A stretch of 64,000 nucleotides of DNA from Lutraria lutraria (GCA_964023205.1 OZ026844.1:6880840-6944839), one strand, 5' to 3'; counted from the stretch's first letter, positions 24,160-36,990 are shown. Notes: a model not told the origin generated them from the sequence alone. Translations and numbers: made by a program.

Positions 24160-25565
24160 GTTTTGTTTCATGTTTAATGTATTATTAAAAGAAGGCACAA
24201 AGATGGTCTAATAAAAGTTTCCAACGATTTCAACCTGGCTATGATCTCTTCATATGGTATAATTCAATAAAATTAATTTGAGTCTGTTATTGGAAATTTG
24301 TTTTTTGACTCAAATGAAAATAGAGTTTTGAGATTTAATTTGTCCGCCGGAACCAAAATATTTTATGCTACCATGTTTAACATGTTCATAGTAAATAAGG
24401 TAACATATGGTTCTAGTACCTAGCTTTTCTGGTCAAAGACACGAGATTATTAGACAGAGAAATCACTTTATTTAGTCCATTTTTTGAGTTTCTAATAAAT
24501 TTTGTTCGTGAAACTGGGGCCAGCTTTGTTTTTTTTTAATGTATGCTGAAATGTATTTGTCATAAAAGTGAATATCATTTCATTGTAATTTGTTAAATAC
24601 ACCAAACGTAAACAAACGAATAAGTAAGTGATATCCATGCTAAATGTATAATAACTAAATATCTGTTGAGAGTTTGTATTTTTCATACAGAGTTCCCACG
24701 ACGGTTGTACACGGCGTCCAAGAAACATGCAGCAGAACGTACAAGACGTTATGACGTTCGCAGATATGAGTCCAGTTGTTTGTAAAAATCGCGATTATGA
24801 ACTTAATTCCCTTATACATAATGTGGACCTCATTAAATATACACACGTCAATATATTTTATAGTTCATATGTATATTTTATGTTCAATAAAACAATCCGT
24901 ATGATAACAATCATGGCTGAATGAGATTTTCATCTTCGGCTGTTAATATTAGATACAATGCAACCTCTACAAAAGAAGCAAACGTATGTTATTGTTGAGA
25001 GGTACGCTCTACAGAGGGTAAATTGATAGTTAAGTCATGCCGTAGAAACAACTTATGCTGTTGTTGAAGGGATATTGTTGCTCAGGACAGAACCACTATG
25101 AAGCGATTGTACTATACGTGTAAATTTGATGATGTTTTACAAATCGAACAACAATGAATGATATATGTACATGCCTTCTCCACGCTAATGTTGGTAGTTA
25201 AAGTAGAAGTGATTGATGCAGTAAGTGTTGTAATATTGAACAATTACATTTGATTATTATGGAAACAAAATCTAATGATAATTCACATTTAAATATGTAA
25301 ATGCAACGTACCATACTTATTTACATCTTACTTGTTAATTTCGTAACTTGGCGTACATTTGGGCCTGGATAACTGTTGTACCCTATATCTCCTATCCGAA
25401 ATAAAAAGCTACATGTATTCGGGGTAGTTGTTGCTTTTCATCGGATAAAGATCCCTAATTAACTAATGCAAGATAAAAAGTTAAATATGATAAATTCACT
25501 GTATATACAAACAAATGACGACAAGATATGCATTTACGATGCAATACCCATGCATACATTAGATT
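24160..25565. other. No gene seen
   Basis: AT-rich DNA. Overlapping short frames around 24,490-24,924 on both strands show no protein features. Confidence 0.45.
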
Positions 25566-25569
25566 GTGC

Positions 25570-25870
25570 ATCCTCCAGAAGGACGGACGTGCATAATCTC
25601 CATATAGCAAAAATATTATTACCAAGTTTCATCAACCTAGTTTGAATAGTGTTTACGTTTTCGCAGGATACAGATTGAGTCGGACAGACAGACGGGCGGA
25701 CGGACAAACGAACGACAAATCTATAGTCCCCTCCAATGTAAACACCGGTATGGGTCTAAAAAAGATCACAAATGTGAAAATGCTGTCGTTCTTTCTGTTT
25801 ATTTGTCTGTCTGTTGTCCGTCCCGACTTTATCTTAAGACAATTGCGATAAGTGTTATATCGAACATTTA
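25570..25870. repeat. GACAGACGG-tract repeat remnants in both orientations
   Basis: A GGACAGACAGACGGGCGGAC tract at about 25,681-25,705 on plus is followed near 25,800-25,830 by the inverse type (TTTGTCTGTCTGTTGTCCGTC). The phrase CAAAAATATTATTACCAAGTTTCATC lies upstream of the first. The two tracts face each other, so two repeat copies may abut head to head. Translations rich in SVRPSVRLSV come from this tract and are not a protein. Confidence 0.6.
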
Positions 25871-26105
25871 GAATCATTCCTGCTGTACAATTTGGGTCAT
25901 AACTCTCAGTCAAGTAACTGGTTTTCGTTGACATCCTTTGTGCATGCGAGCCTGATTCGACTTGATACATATCTTATTTCCATATACAGCTCCCCAAATG
26001 AAAGAGTGCCATTCACCAAAATAGAGCTACGCCGAGGAGCTATGTTCAAAGGGATCCCTATACATATATATATTGTAGTGTGACAGAGCTAAGGAAAGGA
26101 TGTGT
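25871..26105. other. No gene seen
   Basis: Spacer before the 52-bp minisatellite. A 63-codon frame here has no recognisable features. Confidence 0.4.
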
Positions 26106-26111
26106 ATGGGT

Positions 26112-29100
26112 TTCTTCAATGAATGTAACACTGTATATAAACTGTACAATGTATGTAGGGCTCATTGGTGTTATTATATAACACTGTATATAAACTGTAC
26201 ATGCATGTAGGGCTCATTGGTGTTATTATATAACACTATATATAAACTGTACAATGTATGTAGGACTCATTGGTGTTATTATATAACACTGTATATAAAC
26301 TGTACAATGTATGTAGGGCCCATTGGTGTTATTATATAACACTGTATATAAACTGTACAATGTATGTAGGACTCATTGGTGTTATTATATAACACTGTAT
26401 ATAAACTGTACAATGTATGTAGGACTCATTGGTGTTATTATATAACACTGTATATAAACAGTACATGTATGTAGGACTCATTGGTGTTATTATATAACAC
26501 TGTATATAAACTGTACATGCATGTCGGACTCATTGGTATTATTATATAACACTGTATATAAACTGTACAATGTATGTAGGGCTCATTGGTGTTATTATAT
26601 AACACTGTATATAAACAGTACATGTATGTAGGGCTCATTGGTGTTATTCTATAACACTGTATATAGACTGTACAATGTATGAAGGACTCATTGGTGTTAT
26701 TATATAACACTGTATATAAACTGTACATGTATGTAGGACTCATTGGTGTTATTATATAACTCTGTATAAAATGTACATGTATGTTGGGCTAATTGGTGTT
26801 ATTATATATCACTGTATAAACTGTACAATGTATGTAGGACTCATTGGTGTTATTATATAACACTGTATATAAACTGTACATGTATGTAGGACTCATTGGT
26901 GTTATTATATAACACTGTATATAAACTGTACATGTGTGTAGGACTCATTGGTGTTATTATATAACACTGTATATAAACTGTACAATGTATGTAGGACTCA
27001 TTGGTGTTATTATATAACACTGTATATAAACTGTACAATGTATGTAGGGCCCATTGGTGTTATTATATAACACTGTATATAAACTGTACAATGTATGTAG
27101 GACTCATTGGTGTTATTATATTACACTGTATATAAACTGTACATGCATGTATGACTCATTGGTATTATTATATAACACTGTATATAAACTGTACAATGTA
27201 TGTAGGGCTCATTGGTGTTATTATATAACACTGTATATAAACAGTACATGTATGTAGGACTCATTGGTGTTATTATATAACACTGTATATAAACTGTACA
27301 ATGTATGTAGGACTCATTGGTGTTATTATATAACACTGTATATAAACTGTACAATGTATGTAGGACTCATTGGTGTTATTATATAACACTGTATATAAAC
27401 TGTACATGTATGTAGGGCTCATTGGTGTTATTCTATAACACTGTATATAGACTGTACAATGTATGAAGGACTCATTGGTGTTATTATATAACACTGTATA
27501 TAAACTGTACATGTATGCAGGACTCATTGGTGTTATTATATAACACTGTATAAAATGTACATGTATGTTGCGCTAATTGGTGTTCTTATATATCACTGTA
27601 TAAACTGCACAATCTATGTAGGACTCATTGCTGTTATTATATAACACTCTATATAAACTGTACATGTATGTAGGACTCATTGGTATTATTATATAACACT
27701 GTATATAAACTGTACAATGTACGTATGACTCATTGGTGTTATTATATAACGCTGTATATAGTCTATACAATGTATGAAGAACTCATTGGTGTTATTATAT
27801 AACACTATATATAAACTGTACAGGTATGTAGGACTCATTGGTGTTATTATATAACACTGTATAAACTGTACAATGTATGTAGGGCTCATTGGTGTTATTA
27901 TATAACACTGTATATAAACTGTACATGTATGTAGGACTCATTGCTGTTATTATATAACACTGTATAAAATGTACATGTATGTTGGGCTAATTGGTGTTAT
28001 TATATATCACTGTATAAACTGTACAATGTATGTAGGACTCATTGGTATTATTATATAACACTGTATATAAACTGTACAATGTACGTATGACTCATTGGTG
28101 TTATTATATAACGCTGTATATTGTCTATACAATGTATGAAGAACTCATTGGTGTTATTATATAACACTATATATAAACTGTACAGGTATGTAGGACTCAT
28201 TGGTGTTATTATATAACACTGTATAAACTGTACAATGTATGTAGGGCTCATTGGTGTTATTATATAACACTGTATATAAACTGTACATGTATGTAGGACT
28301 CATTGCTGTTATTATATAACACTGTATAAAATGTACATGTATGTTGGGCTAATTGGTGTTATTATATATCACTGTATAAACTGTACAATGTATGTAGGAC
28401 TCATTGCTGTTATTATATAACACTGTATATAAACTGTACATGTATGTAGGACTCATAGGTATTATTATATAACACTGCATATAAACTGTACAATGTACGT
28501 ATGACTTATTGGTGTTATTATATAACGCTGTATATAGTCTGTACAATGTATGTAGGACTCATTGGTGTTATTATATAACACTGTATATAAAATGTACATG
28601 TATGTAGGACTCAATGGTGTTATTATATAACACTGTATATAAACTGTTCATGTATGTAGGACTCATTGGTGTTATTATATAACACTGTATAAACTGTACA
28701 ATGTATGTAGGACTCATTGGTGTTATTATACAACACTGTATATAAACGGTACAATGTATGTAGGACTCATTGGTGTTATTATATAACACTGTATATAAAC
28801 GGTACATGTAGGTAGAGCTCATTGGTGTTATTATATAACACTGTATATATACTGTACATGTATGTAGGACTCATTGGTGTTGTTATATAACACTGTATAA
28901 ACTATACATATGTGTGGGGCTCATTTGTGTTATTATATAACTATGAATAAACTTTACAATGTATGTAGGACTCATTGGTGTTATTATATAACACTGTATA
29001 TAAACTGTACATGTATGTAGGACTCATTGGTGTTATTATATAACACTGTATAAACGGTACAATGTATGTAGGACTCATTGGTGTTATTATATAACACTGT

Positions 29101-30768
29101 ATATAAACTGTACATGTATGTATGACTCATTGGTGTTATTATATAATACTGTATATAAACTGTACATGTATGTAGGACTCATTGGTGTTATTATATAACA
29201 CTGTATATAAACTGTACATGTATGTAGGGCTCATTGGTGTTATTATATAACACTGTATAAACTGTACAATGTATGTAGGACTAATTGGTGCTATTATATA
29301 ACACTGTATATAAACTGTACAATGTATGTAGGGCTCATTGGTGTTATTATATAACACTGTATAAACTTTACAATGTATGTTGGACTCATTGGTGTTATTA
29401 TACAACACTGTATATAAACTGTACAGTGTATGTAGGCCTCATTGGTGTTATTATATGACACTGTATTTAAACTGTACAATGTATGTAGGACTCATTGGTG
29501 TTATTATATAACACTGTATATAAACTGTACATGTTTGTAGGGCTCATTGGTGTTATTATATAACACTGTATATAGACTGTACATGTATGTAGGACTCATT
29601 GGTGTTATTATATAACACTGTATAAACTGTACATATATGTAGGACTCATTGGTGTTATTATATAACACTGTATATAAACTGTACATGTATGTAGGACTCA
29701 TTGGTGTTATTATACAACACTGTATATAAACTGTACAATGTATGTAGGACTCATTGGTGTTATGATATAACACTGTATATAAACTGTACATGTATGTAGG
29801 ACTCATTGGTGTTATTATATAACACCGTATATAAACTGTACATGTATGTAGGGCTCATTGGTGTTATTATATAACACTGTATAAACTGTACATATATGTA
29901 GGACTCATTGGTGTTATTATATAACACTGTATATAAACTGTACAATGTATGTAGGACTCATTGGTGTTATTATATAACACTGTATATAAACTGTACATGT
30001 TTGTAGGGCTCATTGGTGTTATTATATAACACTGTATATAGACTGTACATATATGTAGGACTCATTGGTGTTATTATATAACACTGTATAAACTGTACAA
30101 TGTATGTAGGACTCATTGGTGTTGTTATATAACACTGTATATAAACTGTACATGTATGTAGGACTCATTGGTGTTATTATATAACACTGTATATAAACTG
30201 TGCATGTATGTAGGACTCATTGGTGTTATTATATAACACTGTATATAAACTGTACATGTATGTAGGACTCATTGGTGTTATTATATAACACTGTATATAA
30301 ACTGTACAATGTATGTAGGACTCATTGGTGTTATTATATAACACTGTATATAAACTGTACATGTATGTAGGACTCATTGGTGTTATTATATAACACTGTA
30401 TATAAACTCTACAATGTATGTAGGACTCAATGGTGTTATTATATAACACTGCATATAAACTGTACAATGTATGTAGGACTCATTGGTGTTATTATATAAC
30501 ACTGTATATAAACTGTACATGTGTGTAGGACTCATTGGTGTTATTATATAACACTGTATATAAACTGTACATGTGTGTAGGACTCATTGGTGTTATTATA
30601 TAACACTGTATATAAACTGTACAATGTATGTAGGACTCATTGGTGTTATTATATAACGCTGTATATAAACTCTACAATGTATGTAGGGCTCATTGGTGTT
30701 ATTATGTAACACTGTATAAACTGTACAATGTATGTAGGACTCATTGGTGTTATTATATAACGCTGTCA
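26112..30768 (+). repeat. ~52-bp minisatellite, about 90 units
   Basis: The unit is TATTATATAACACTGTATAT, then AAACTGTACAATGTATGTAG, then GACTCATTGGTGT (53 bases). Common shorter forms have ACATGTATG for ACAATGTATG, or GTATAAACTG for GTATATAAACTG (49-52 bases). Because unit length is mixed and often not a multiple of three, reading frames wander. They give long runs of YTVLYNNTNESYIH-like peptide on the minus strand that are only translated repeat. Larger blocks are visible: a marker (TAATTGGTGTTATTATATAT form) near 27,568, 27,982 and 28,344 defines spacings of 414 and 362, and 27,6xx-27,9xx is repeated almost exactly 362 bases later. Confidence 0.97.
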
Positions 30769-30774
30769 TTATTA

Positions 30775-31685
30775 GCAACATCGTTACTCAGTAATATGAT
30801 GGAAAACTAGTTAAGACATATGTGCATTTCGTAGCCACGACATGACTTCACCTACTTTTTTTATTAAGAATTTTCTTTGTTAAAAATGTCTCAAGAACAT
30901 TATGGTTTTTATCTCATGATAAGATGTTTTCCTAACTAAGCTTTGGTAGGCCTAGTTTGAGAAAATAATTAAGATGCTTCATAAATACGGGCCCGGGCAA
31001 TTGCCCAAAATGTAATTTTCACTGTGATACGATTCTTTATCTCAATTGTGTGCATTGATAAAATATCACACATACCCAGCGTGTTCAATTTCGTCGCTTT
31101 TTAGTTACACAAAATACTACGATTTATGAAAACGTGGTATGTTTGACGTCATAGAAAACAAATTGAACAGAACACACCAAGAACTAGCTGTTACAAAGAA
31201 GACTTTGTATGAATATAAACCATTTTCTGCTAACACATTTCGTGAACTCCAGATAAAAACGTGCTTCACGAATCCCTTTGTATACATTATAGTAAACATC
31301 ATTTGTCACTCAAAGTGTCGCACATTCTTTCTTTTGTTATGTTTTTAATACCTTGAATAAACCTAATCAAATTATCCACACATACCAAATCTGTAGACAT
31401 TAACCGTATAAAACGATGTCCAAATGAAGGGAAGTAAATAGAATAATATGTAAAAAGTACATGATTGGATCTTCGCTCTTTATAAATGTGTACAGATGAC
31501 AACCGTTATGGCGGACTCGCATAAGACGATAGTTTCTTTATGAGAGGAAAAATGACAAAAAGCTATTTTTGTGCTTCTTTATACATATACAATTAAGTTT
31601 TCATGGTGTTGATATTATTTCAATGTCGACGAATTTGTGCTCATTCAGTTATTATAAGCTGATTTGGTTGGAAAGGAGTGAATGC
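30775..31685. other. No gene seen
   Basis: Unique AT-rich sequence. Frames of 60-69 codons on both strands (31,117-31,502) show no family features. Confidence 0.45.
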
Positions 31686-31689
31686 AATG

Positions 31690-31985
31690 AGGACGTTATT
31701 GGGAACTAGTGAGAGCGCAGTTCAGCCTGCATGGACGTAGTGAGAACGTAATTTGGACGTAGTATAAACGCAATAGACCTGGTGACAACGGGAGGCTGCA
31801 CGTGTAATTAACTTACTGGGAACGTGATAGACGCAGTGAGAACCTGGCAAAGACGCTGTAAGGACGTAGTGAGAACCTGGGTGCATCATTTTTTTCGAGT
31901 TTGACCCCGTCCCCGCCACGTCCATCAAAATCTTCAGGACGTGATGGGAACTTTGCGAGCGTGGTGCTGACGTGCTCTGGTGTGA
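31690..31985 (+). repeat. Degenerate GACGTAGTGAGAAC short repeats
   Basis: The phrase GACG(T/C)AGTGAGAAC and relatives (GACGTAGTATAAACG, GACGTGATGGGAACT) recur irregularly from about 31,705 to 31,960. The region is richer in GC than its flanks. Peptides read from it in both strands merely reflect the repeat. Confidence 0.6.
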
Positions 31986-32680
31986 TGGGGGCATTAAGAT
32001 TGAATCGAATTGTCAATGAAGAATGAGATGACTGCTTGATTCAGCAAGCGATATAAAGAACTGGGTAGGGTAAAGGTTCACTCCTTGTGATATATATTAG
32101 ACGTATATATACAGCGGTCTATGAACGAGGCTCGGATTACGTTTTTTGGACCTATTGTTTTTATATGGATAAAATTACAGGTTCCTGTGCTACGATCTTT
32201 AGGATATCTTTCTGCATGTTACAGCTGCTGGTGAGTGGCTCGGAAAGTATAACTTGATAATTTATGCACCTTTCTCCTTAGACGCCGCCAGTTTGAAAAA
32301 CAACATTCTCGGAAGTGACGTCATACCGTGAACGTACGTGGACGTTTCTCCGAATTTTGACGTTCATAGAAATATTGTGAGTCTCATGATTTCTACGGTA
32401 TATTATTCAGGAAACCATGTGCGTTAAGAATGGTGGTATCCACATGGAATCCTTATGGTTTTACATATTATGAAACACCTTTATTTTAGTAAAGATCATC
32501 CAGAACAGTTATATAGATTGATTATTTTATTCCTCCATTATGTACAACAACTTAACATACGTACAAAGTTTAGAATAGGACATCAAAACAACAATGAATG
32601 TAACATACTTAATAATGGATATCATTATAATGGATATAGCACTCGTAATCAGCGTCCACCTCATTTATACATGATTCATT
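31986..32680. other. No gene; small CpG-containing stretch with a CRE-like site
   Basis: Around 32,230-32,370 there is a GC-richer patch with a splice-donor-like CTG/GTGAGTGG, an acceptor-like CTTTCTCCTTAG and, between 32,316 and 32,323, a perfect TGACGTCA. No reading frame of note is attached. Confidence 0.3.
32316..32323. promoter_or_regulatory. CRE-like palindrome TGACGTCA
   Basis: This is the exact 8-base binding palindrome of CREB/ATF-family factors. It lies in a locally GC-rich patch with further ACGT cores (GAACGTACGTGGACG). Without an adjacent gene its function is unsupported. Confidence 0.25.
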
Positions 32681-32685
32681 TTAAA

Positions 32686-32855
32686 TAGACAGACAGACGG
32701 ACGGACAGACGTACAGACATAATTCAAAGAACAATTTACAATAATCAGCATTTATCTGATAATTATGTAAATGTATGGTGAATGTCAGACATTTAGACAT
32801 TTTGACAGACAGGCAAACAGACAGACGGACGGACGGACGGACAGACGGTTGGTTG
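32686..32855. repeat. (GACAGACGGAC)n simple-sequence tracts
   Basis: Two tracts, about 32,687-32,720 and 32,802-32,850, consist of GACAGACGGACGG-type units separated by ~80 bases of AT-rich DNA. They are of the same type as the tract at 25.68 kb. Confidence 0.85.
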
Positions 32856-32859
32856 GTTG

Positions 32860-34218
32860 TAATGCTGATAACCGTATTGATCAACATACATGATATTATG
32901 ATATGTATTTCAAATATTTTGTGATATGTAGTTAATTGTATTGATAATGATTTTTTCACATACATTGTGTAATTATACTTATAAATGATCAAACGTGACA
33001 TTGTATTTATATGTAAAATGTATGTATGTAATGATGTACTGTATTATACAAATCTGAAATAAATTACTTACTTACTTACTTACATGTAATACAGATTCCT
33101 GACAAACCATACCGTCACAACTAAACATACTTTTCATACTCTAATCACGAGTTAAAACTTTACTCTATCCAATTCTTTCTCATATCGATATCTTATATAT
33201 TTCATGTTCTTCCTTTTATCTATTTACGTATTTACATGTATTCTTCCTATATCTACTTACCGAAATTATTAGTCAATCCCTGCAACATTAATGATCCGTT
33301 ATATCTATACATATATCTATGGTATCTATTACCATCTGCCATAGACCGTACCTATGCCAATAATTCTTACTGCAACTTTTCAAAATCTTCCTCCGGTGAT
33401 GGAAGTCCTAACTCTGTGTGGGGCACAAGGTCTCCGGGACTATTCGATTGAACACATGGTGTCTAACAGTTTCTTGCAGGGAACAAGGTTAGTGCTGGTA
33501 GAAAATCCAGGAAAACTGATCAAATAAACTTAATACACAATTTCATTGTTTATTATAAAAAAAACATAGTCTTTGTGTTGACGGGCGAACGATATGACAC
33601 TTGTTGGGTACTGTTAAAAATATTCTTGTGGGGTACGAGAGGAAACTTGTTTGGTACATAAGGGTCTTCTTAGGATGTTTTGGAACAAAAGAAATACCCA
33701 ACAAAGTCCATTCGTAGGAACGTCCGTGTATTTGTGACTGTTCTGGATAAATGAGAAGTACAAAGACCGGCAAACTTTTCCAGTAATCTCCCATTATACA
33801 AACTTAACCACTTTAACACGACTCACACTGTTATCTACAGTAGAACATGGTTACAATGATTTGGCTATTTCAATTGTAGGACGAGTGGAAATAGTTACTT
33901 CACTATATACATGTACATGTATTACAGCTGGGGCATTATAAAAAAAACGTGCCAAGCTCCTGTGGTTCGACTTTACCCGCGCGACTCATCATGATGTTAA
34001 TCTAAATCAATGATGGCACTCCATAGATCTAGTATAAGTAAATGTATAACGTATCCTTATCAAAAGTCTTCATGACAATTTGTACAGTATTTAACTCTGG
34101 ACTTGCTTAAAATTCAGAAGGTTATTATTCATCGTTTGCAATGCTTGAACTTTTGAAATACGTTTATCTTATAATATTCAATAATTTTCTTGTGCACACG
34201 TGTGTACGCACATATACA
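32860..34218. other. No gene; short (TTAC)n tract
   Basis: A (TTAC) microsatellite lies at about 33,062-33,085. Frames at 33,236-33,451 (plus) and 33,543-33,794 (minus) show no recognisable protein features. Confidence 0.45.
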
Positions 34219-34325
34219 TACTGTCAAACTTGCGTTAGCGGCCGCCACTGAATAAAGGCCACCTGTAAATAAAGGCCACTTTTTGTCTTTCCCAAGGGTG
34301 GCCCTTGTTCACAGATTTGACGGTA
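34219..34325. mobile_element. 103-bp MITE with TA target duplication
   Basis: The element at 34,221-34,323 begins CTGTCAAACTTG, and its reversed right end begins CCGTCAAATCTG. TA lies on both sides (34,219-34,220 and 34,324-34,325), as in Tc1/mariner-type insertions. The interior carries AATAAAGGCCACCTGTAAAT and a GGCC-rich core with self-complementary GGCCAC...GTGGCC segments. Confidence 0.65.
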
Positions 34326-34949
34326 CATTGTATATAAGAATTGTAAATACACTACACTGAGCACTTTTACATTGTTATTTTTATTTAGTCTGCAAAAGTA
34401 TGCGAACAGGACCGTTGTTATTACTGCTCTGTCTCAATAGAAGCACTTTAATAGTAATATTTTACGATTATCTTTTTGCTTTCTCTCCAAACTATATAAT
34501 TTATTATTTTAAATGCTTTTTTCTTGAAGAAAATAATGCATGGATGTGATATGCTGTGGAAAGTAATGCTTTGTTTTTAATTTTATAACATCTGATGTAA
34601 AAACGAACAAAGAATGGTAACAATCAATAATTCGTATCAGGTTCACTATGAAACATAAATGGTTAACTTAAAGTCAAAGATACACCTTTAGTTATTTCAA
34701 AATCAAAAACAAAACACTATTTTTTCACACTTCATATGAACGTAAATTTATAATAAAATTCGGAGAAAAATGTTTGTCCAATTGTTTTGTCTTTTTACGA
34801 AAGATCCATGATTTTGTACCCCTTAGCAATTTAAAGACTTTTAGTCGTTTTTAAGTTTATGTAAATTGAACTGTTGTATTCTAGGCCTTGAAATATCTTG
34901 CTTGTATTTCTATATTTTATTATGTATTGTACTACTGTGAGACCATTTT
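34326..34949. other. No gene seen
   Basis: AT-rich spacer without recognisable elements. Confidence 0.45.
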
Positions 34950-34950
34950 T

Positions 34951-35819
34951 AGCTCACCTGATTCATCAGGTGAGCTTTTAGGATCGGTGAATGTCCGGCG
35001 TCCGTTGTCCGTCGTCCGTCCACAATTAGTTTGTTTACACTCTAGCAACCGCAACTCTTTACGAATCTTGATTAAACTTGCTCACAATGTTTATGGCCAC
35101 AATGTCTCGGCTAAGTTCGATTATGGGCAAAATCTGATAATAACTTCTAGAGTTATGGGCCCTTGAATTACAAAATTTGCTATATTTAGCTTGTTTACAC
35201 TCTAGCGCCTTCATTTATTCACCAATCCTGATCATATTTTCAGTAAATGTGTATAACCAAAAGATCTTGGACAAGTTCGATTATGGGCAATATCGGACCA
35301 GAACTTCAAGAGTTATGTGCCATTGACTTAGAAAATTTGCTATATTTGAGTTTGTTTACACTCTAGCGCATTCATTTATTCACAAATCCTAATCATATTT
35401 TCAGTAAATGTGTATAACCAAGTTGGACAAGTTCGATTATGAACGGAATCGGACCACTACTTCAAGAGTTATGGGCACTTGACTTAGCAAATTTGCTATA
35501 CTTTAGCTTGTTTACACTCTAGCGCCTTCATTTATTCACCGATCCTAATCATATTTACAATGAATGTGTATCACCTGATGGTTATGGACATGTTAAGTTA
35601 TGGGTGGAATCGGACCACAACTTCAAGAGTTATGGACCCTTGGATTAGAAAATTTGCTACGTTTTAGCTTGTTTAACAGTATTATACCTTCATTGTTGGT
35701 TTTGATCTCAAAATCTACGTAAAAATGAGTTTTACGAGATGGAAGCTATATTACCTGGTCATTGATTATTGGCCTTGGTTCTCAGGTGAGCGATAAAGGG
35801 CCAATGTGGCCCTCTTGTT
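34951..35819 (+). mobile_element. Hairpin-headed modular repeat element, full head and tail
   Basis: The head at 34,951-34,976 is a perfect hairpin (AGCTCACCTGA, loop TTCA, TCAGGTGAGCT), followed by a GTCCGTCGTCCGTCC tract. The interior consists of ~160-bp modules starting TTGTTTACACTCTAGC at 35,031, 35,191, 35,352 and 35,508, plus a partial module at 35,669. Modules share phrases such as CAAGAGTTATGGGC and GACAAGTTCGATTATG. The tail at 35,782-35,819 reads CTCAGGTGAGCGATAAAGGG, then a GGCC...GGCCC hairpin and CTCTTG. The tail's TCAGGTGAGC is the inverse of the head's GCTCACCTGA. I know this head/tail from bivalve genomes. No protein is encoded and no certain target duplication was seen. Confidence 0.85.
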
Positions 35820-35824
35820 ACTGA

Positions 35825-36215
35825 ACGAACAGTCGGATTTTAACGTTTGAACTTGCCATGAAATTAGTATAACGTATTAGTAAATTTTATCATTTATAGG
35901 ATTTTATTACTTGTATTTTTGCTAATGATTTTATCTTTAACATATTAACATCACATGATATTTCGTTTTAAATTCAATGATTATCTTTTTATATCTTCTA
36001 CAATTTATTATTTATATTTTCATGTATTGTTATATTTAGCAACTTTCATTGTTGACTTCATATAAACAAATTATTAAATTTCGGAGGAAAACGTATGTTC
36101 ATTCTTTGTCTGTTTAGACCAGAGACAAAGCCGGTATTCAGTGCTATTCAACTAACAGAAACATTGTACAAGTTTTCGCTAGAGAAAAGCACCGCATCTT
36201 TACATAAACACGTCT
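35825..36215. other. No gene seen
   Basis: AT-rich spacer between the modular element and a SINE. Confidence 0.4.
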
Positions 36216-36461
36216 TAATTAGTAGTCAACCCTCCTCCATGGTCGAGTGGTTAAGGTCGCTGAATTCAAACCATTGTAACCTCTCACTGATAGAGAGGCA
36301 TGGGTTCGAGCCCAGCTACCGACCATGTCTCTTCATGTGAGAAAGAAGGCAGTTGCTTACGGAGGATGGGAGTCTAGAACTGGTTCTTCCCAGGAACGAC
36401 GCTTAGATGAACTGTTGAAAAGGGGCGTAAAACTCTAATAAACAAACAAAACATAATTAGT
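36216..36461 (+). mobile_element. tRNA-derived SINE, family A copy 1
   Basis: The head has an A-box-like TGGTCGAGTGGTTAAGG near 36,240 and a B-box-like GGGTTCGAGCCCAG near 36,302. The body includes GGAGGATGGGAGTCTAGAAC and TTCTTCCCAGGAACGA. The 3' tail is GGCGTAAAACTCTAATAAAC followed by AAC-rich sequence. TAATTAGT flanks the element on both sides (36,216-36,223 and 36,454-36,461), a target-site duplication. The same body and tail recur at 46.1-46.35 kb and 59.0-59.4 kb on the minus strand. Confidence 0.88.
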
Positions 36462-36659
36462 CATTTGATATAAACGTTTCGACATAGTTGCAACTGTCAG
36501 TGTTGACATTGATGACAATATTTTTTATTTCTTGAAGACATATTTTGCGACATTAACCATTTATATTTTTAATCCATTTTAATGACATGGACAAAGGTAT
36601 GATAAGTTGAATCTTTATTAAACCCAGTTTTACCAAAAACACCAAATCGGCAGATACTA

Positions 36660-36755
36660 CAGTGTAACCTCCCTTAAACAGCCACCAGTGGGAAGAGAAA
36701 TACATGGCCCTTGAAAGGAGGTGGCTGTTGTTGAGAGAGTGAAAATAGAGTAAAA
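36660..36755. mobile_element. Fragment of CAGTGTAACCTCC-type TIR element
   Basis: CAGTGTAACCTCCCTTAAAC, followed by AGCCACC, closely resembles the left end of the element at 45,055 (CAGTATAACCTCTGTAGAGC). The internal GGAGGTGGCTGTTGTTGAG is partly complementary to the end. The right boundary was not found, so this is probably a truncated copy. Confidence 0.4.
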
Positions 36756-36990
36756 ATGTTTATGGCTACAATATAGTAGAGACAAACAAACAACATACAT
36801 TACATACGTTTAGAGGTATTACTACCTTAATACAGTTGAGATGATTAAGGTCACACATAATACTTGTTAATGAGCAAGTTATTGGCAATAACAGAACCTG
36901 TCCACCATAGCTTTAAGGAGTACGCAATTTAAACGAAAGTAAAGCTATAGTATAGGTGTATTAGATCACAACTCAGCTGTAGATAAATCA

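Noticed and set aside
25653..25970. 105-codon frame with SVRPSVRLSV-like peptide
   Set aside because: It is a translation of GACAGACGG simple sequence; the same holds for 32,681-33,001.
26438..30781. Many 60-100-codon frames with YTVLYNNTNESYIH-like peptides
   Set aside because: They are translations of the 52-bp minisatellite in wandering frames; unit length is not a multiple of three.
31722..32016. Frames of 67-90 codons on minus
   Set aside because: They overlap the degenerate GACGTAGTGAGAAC repeats, and the peptides mirror the repeat.
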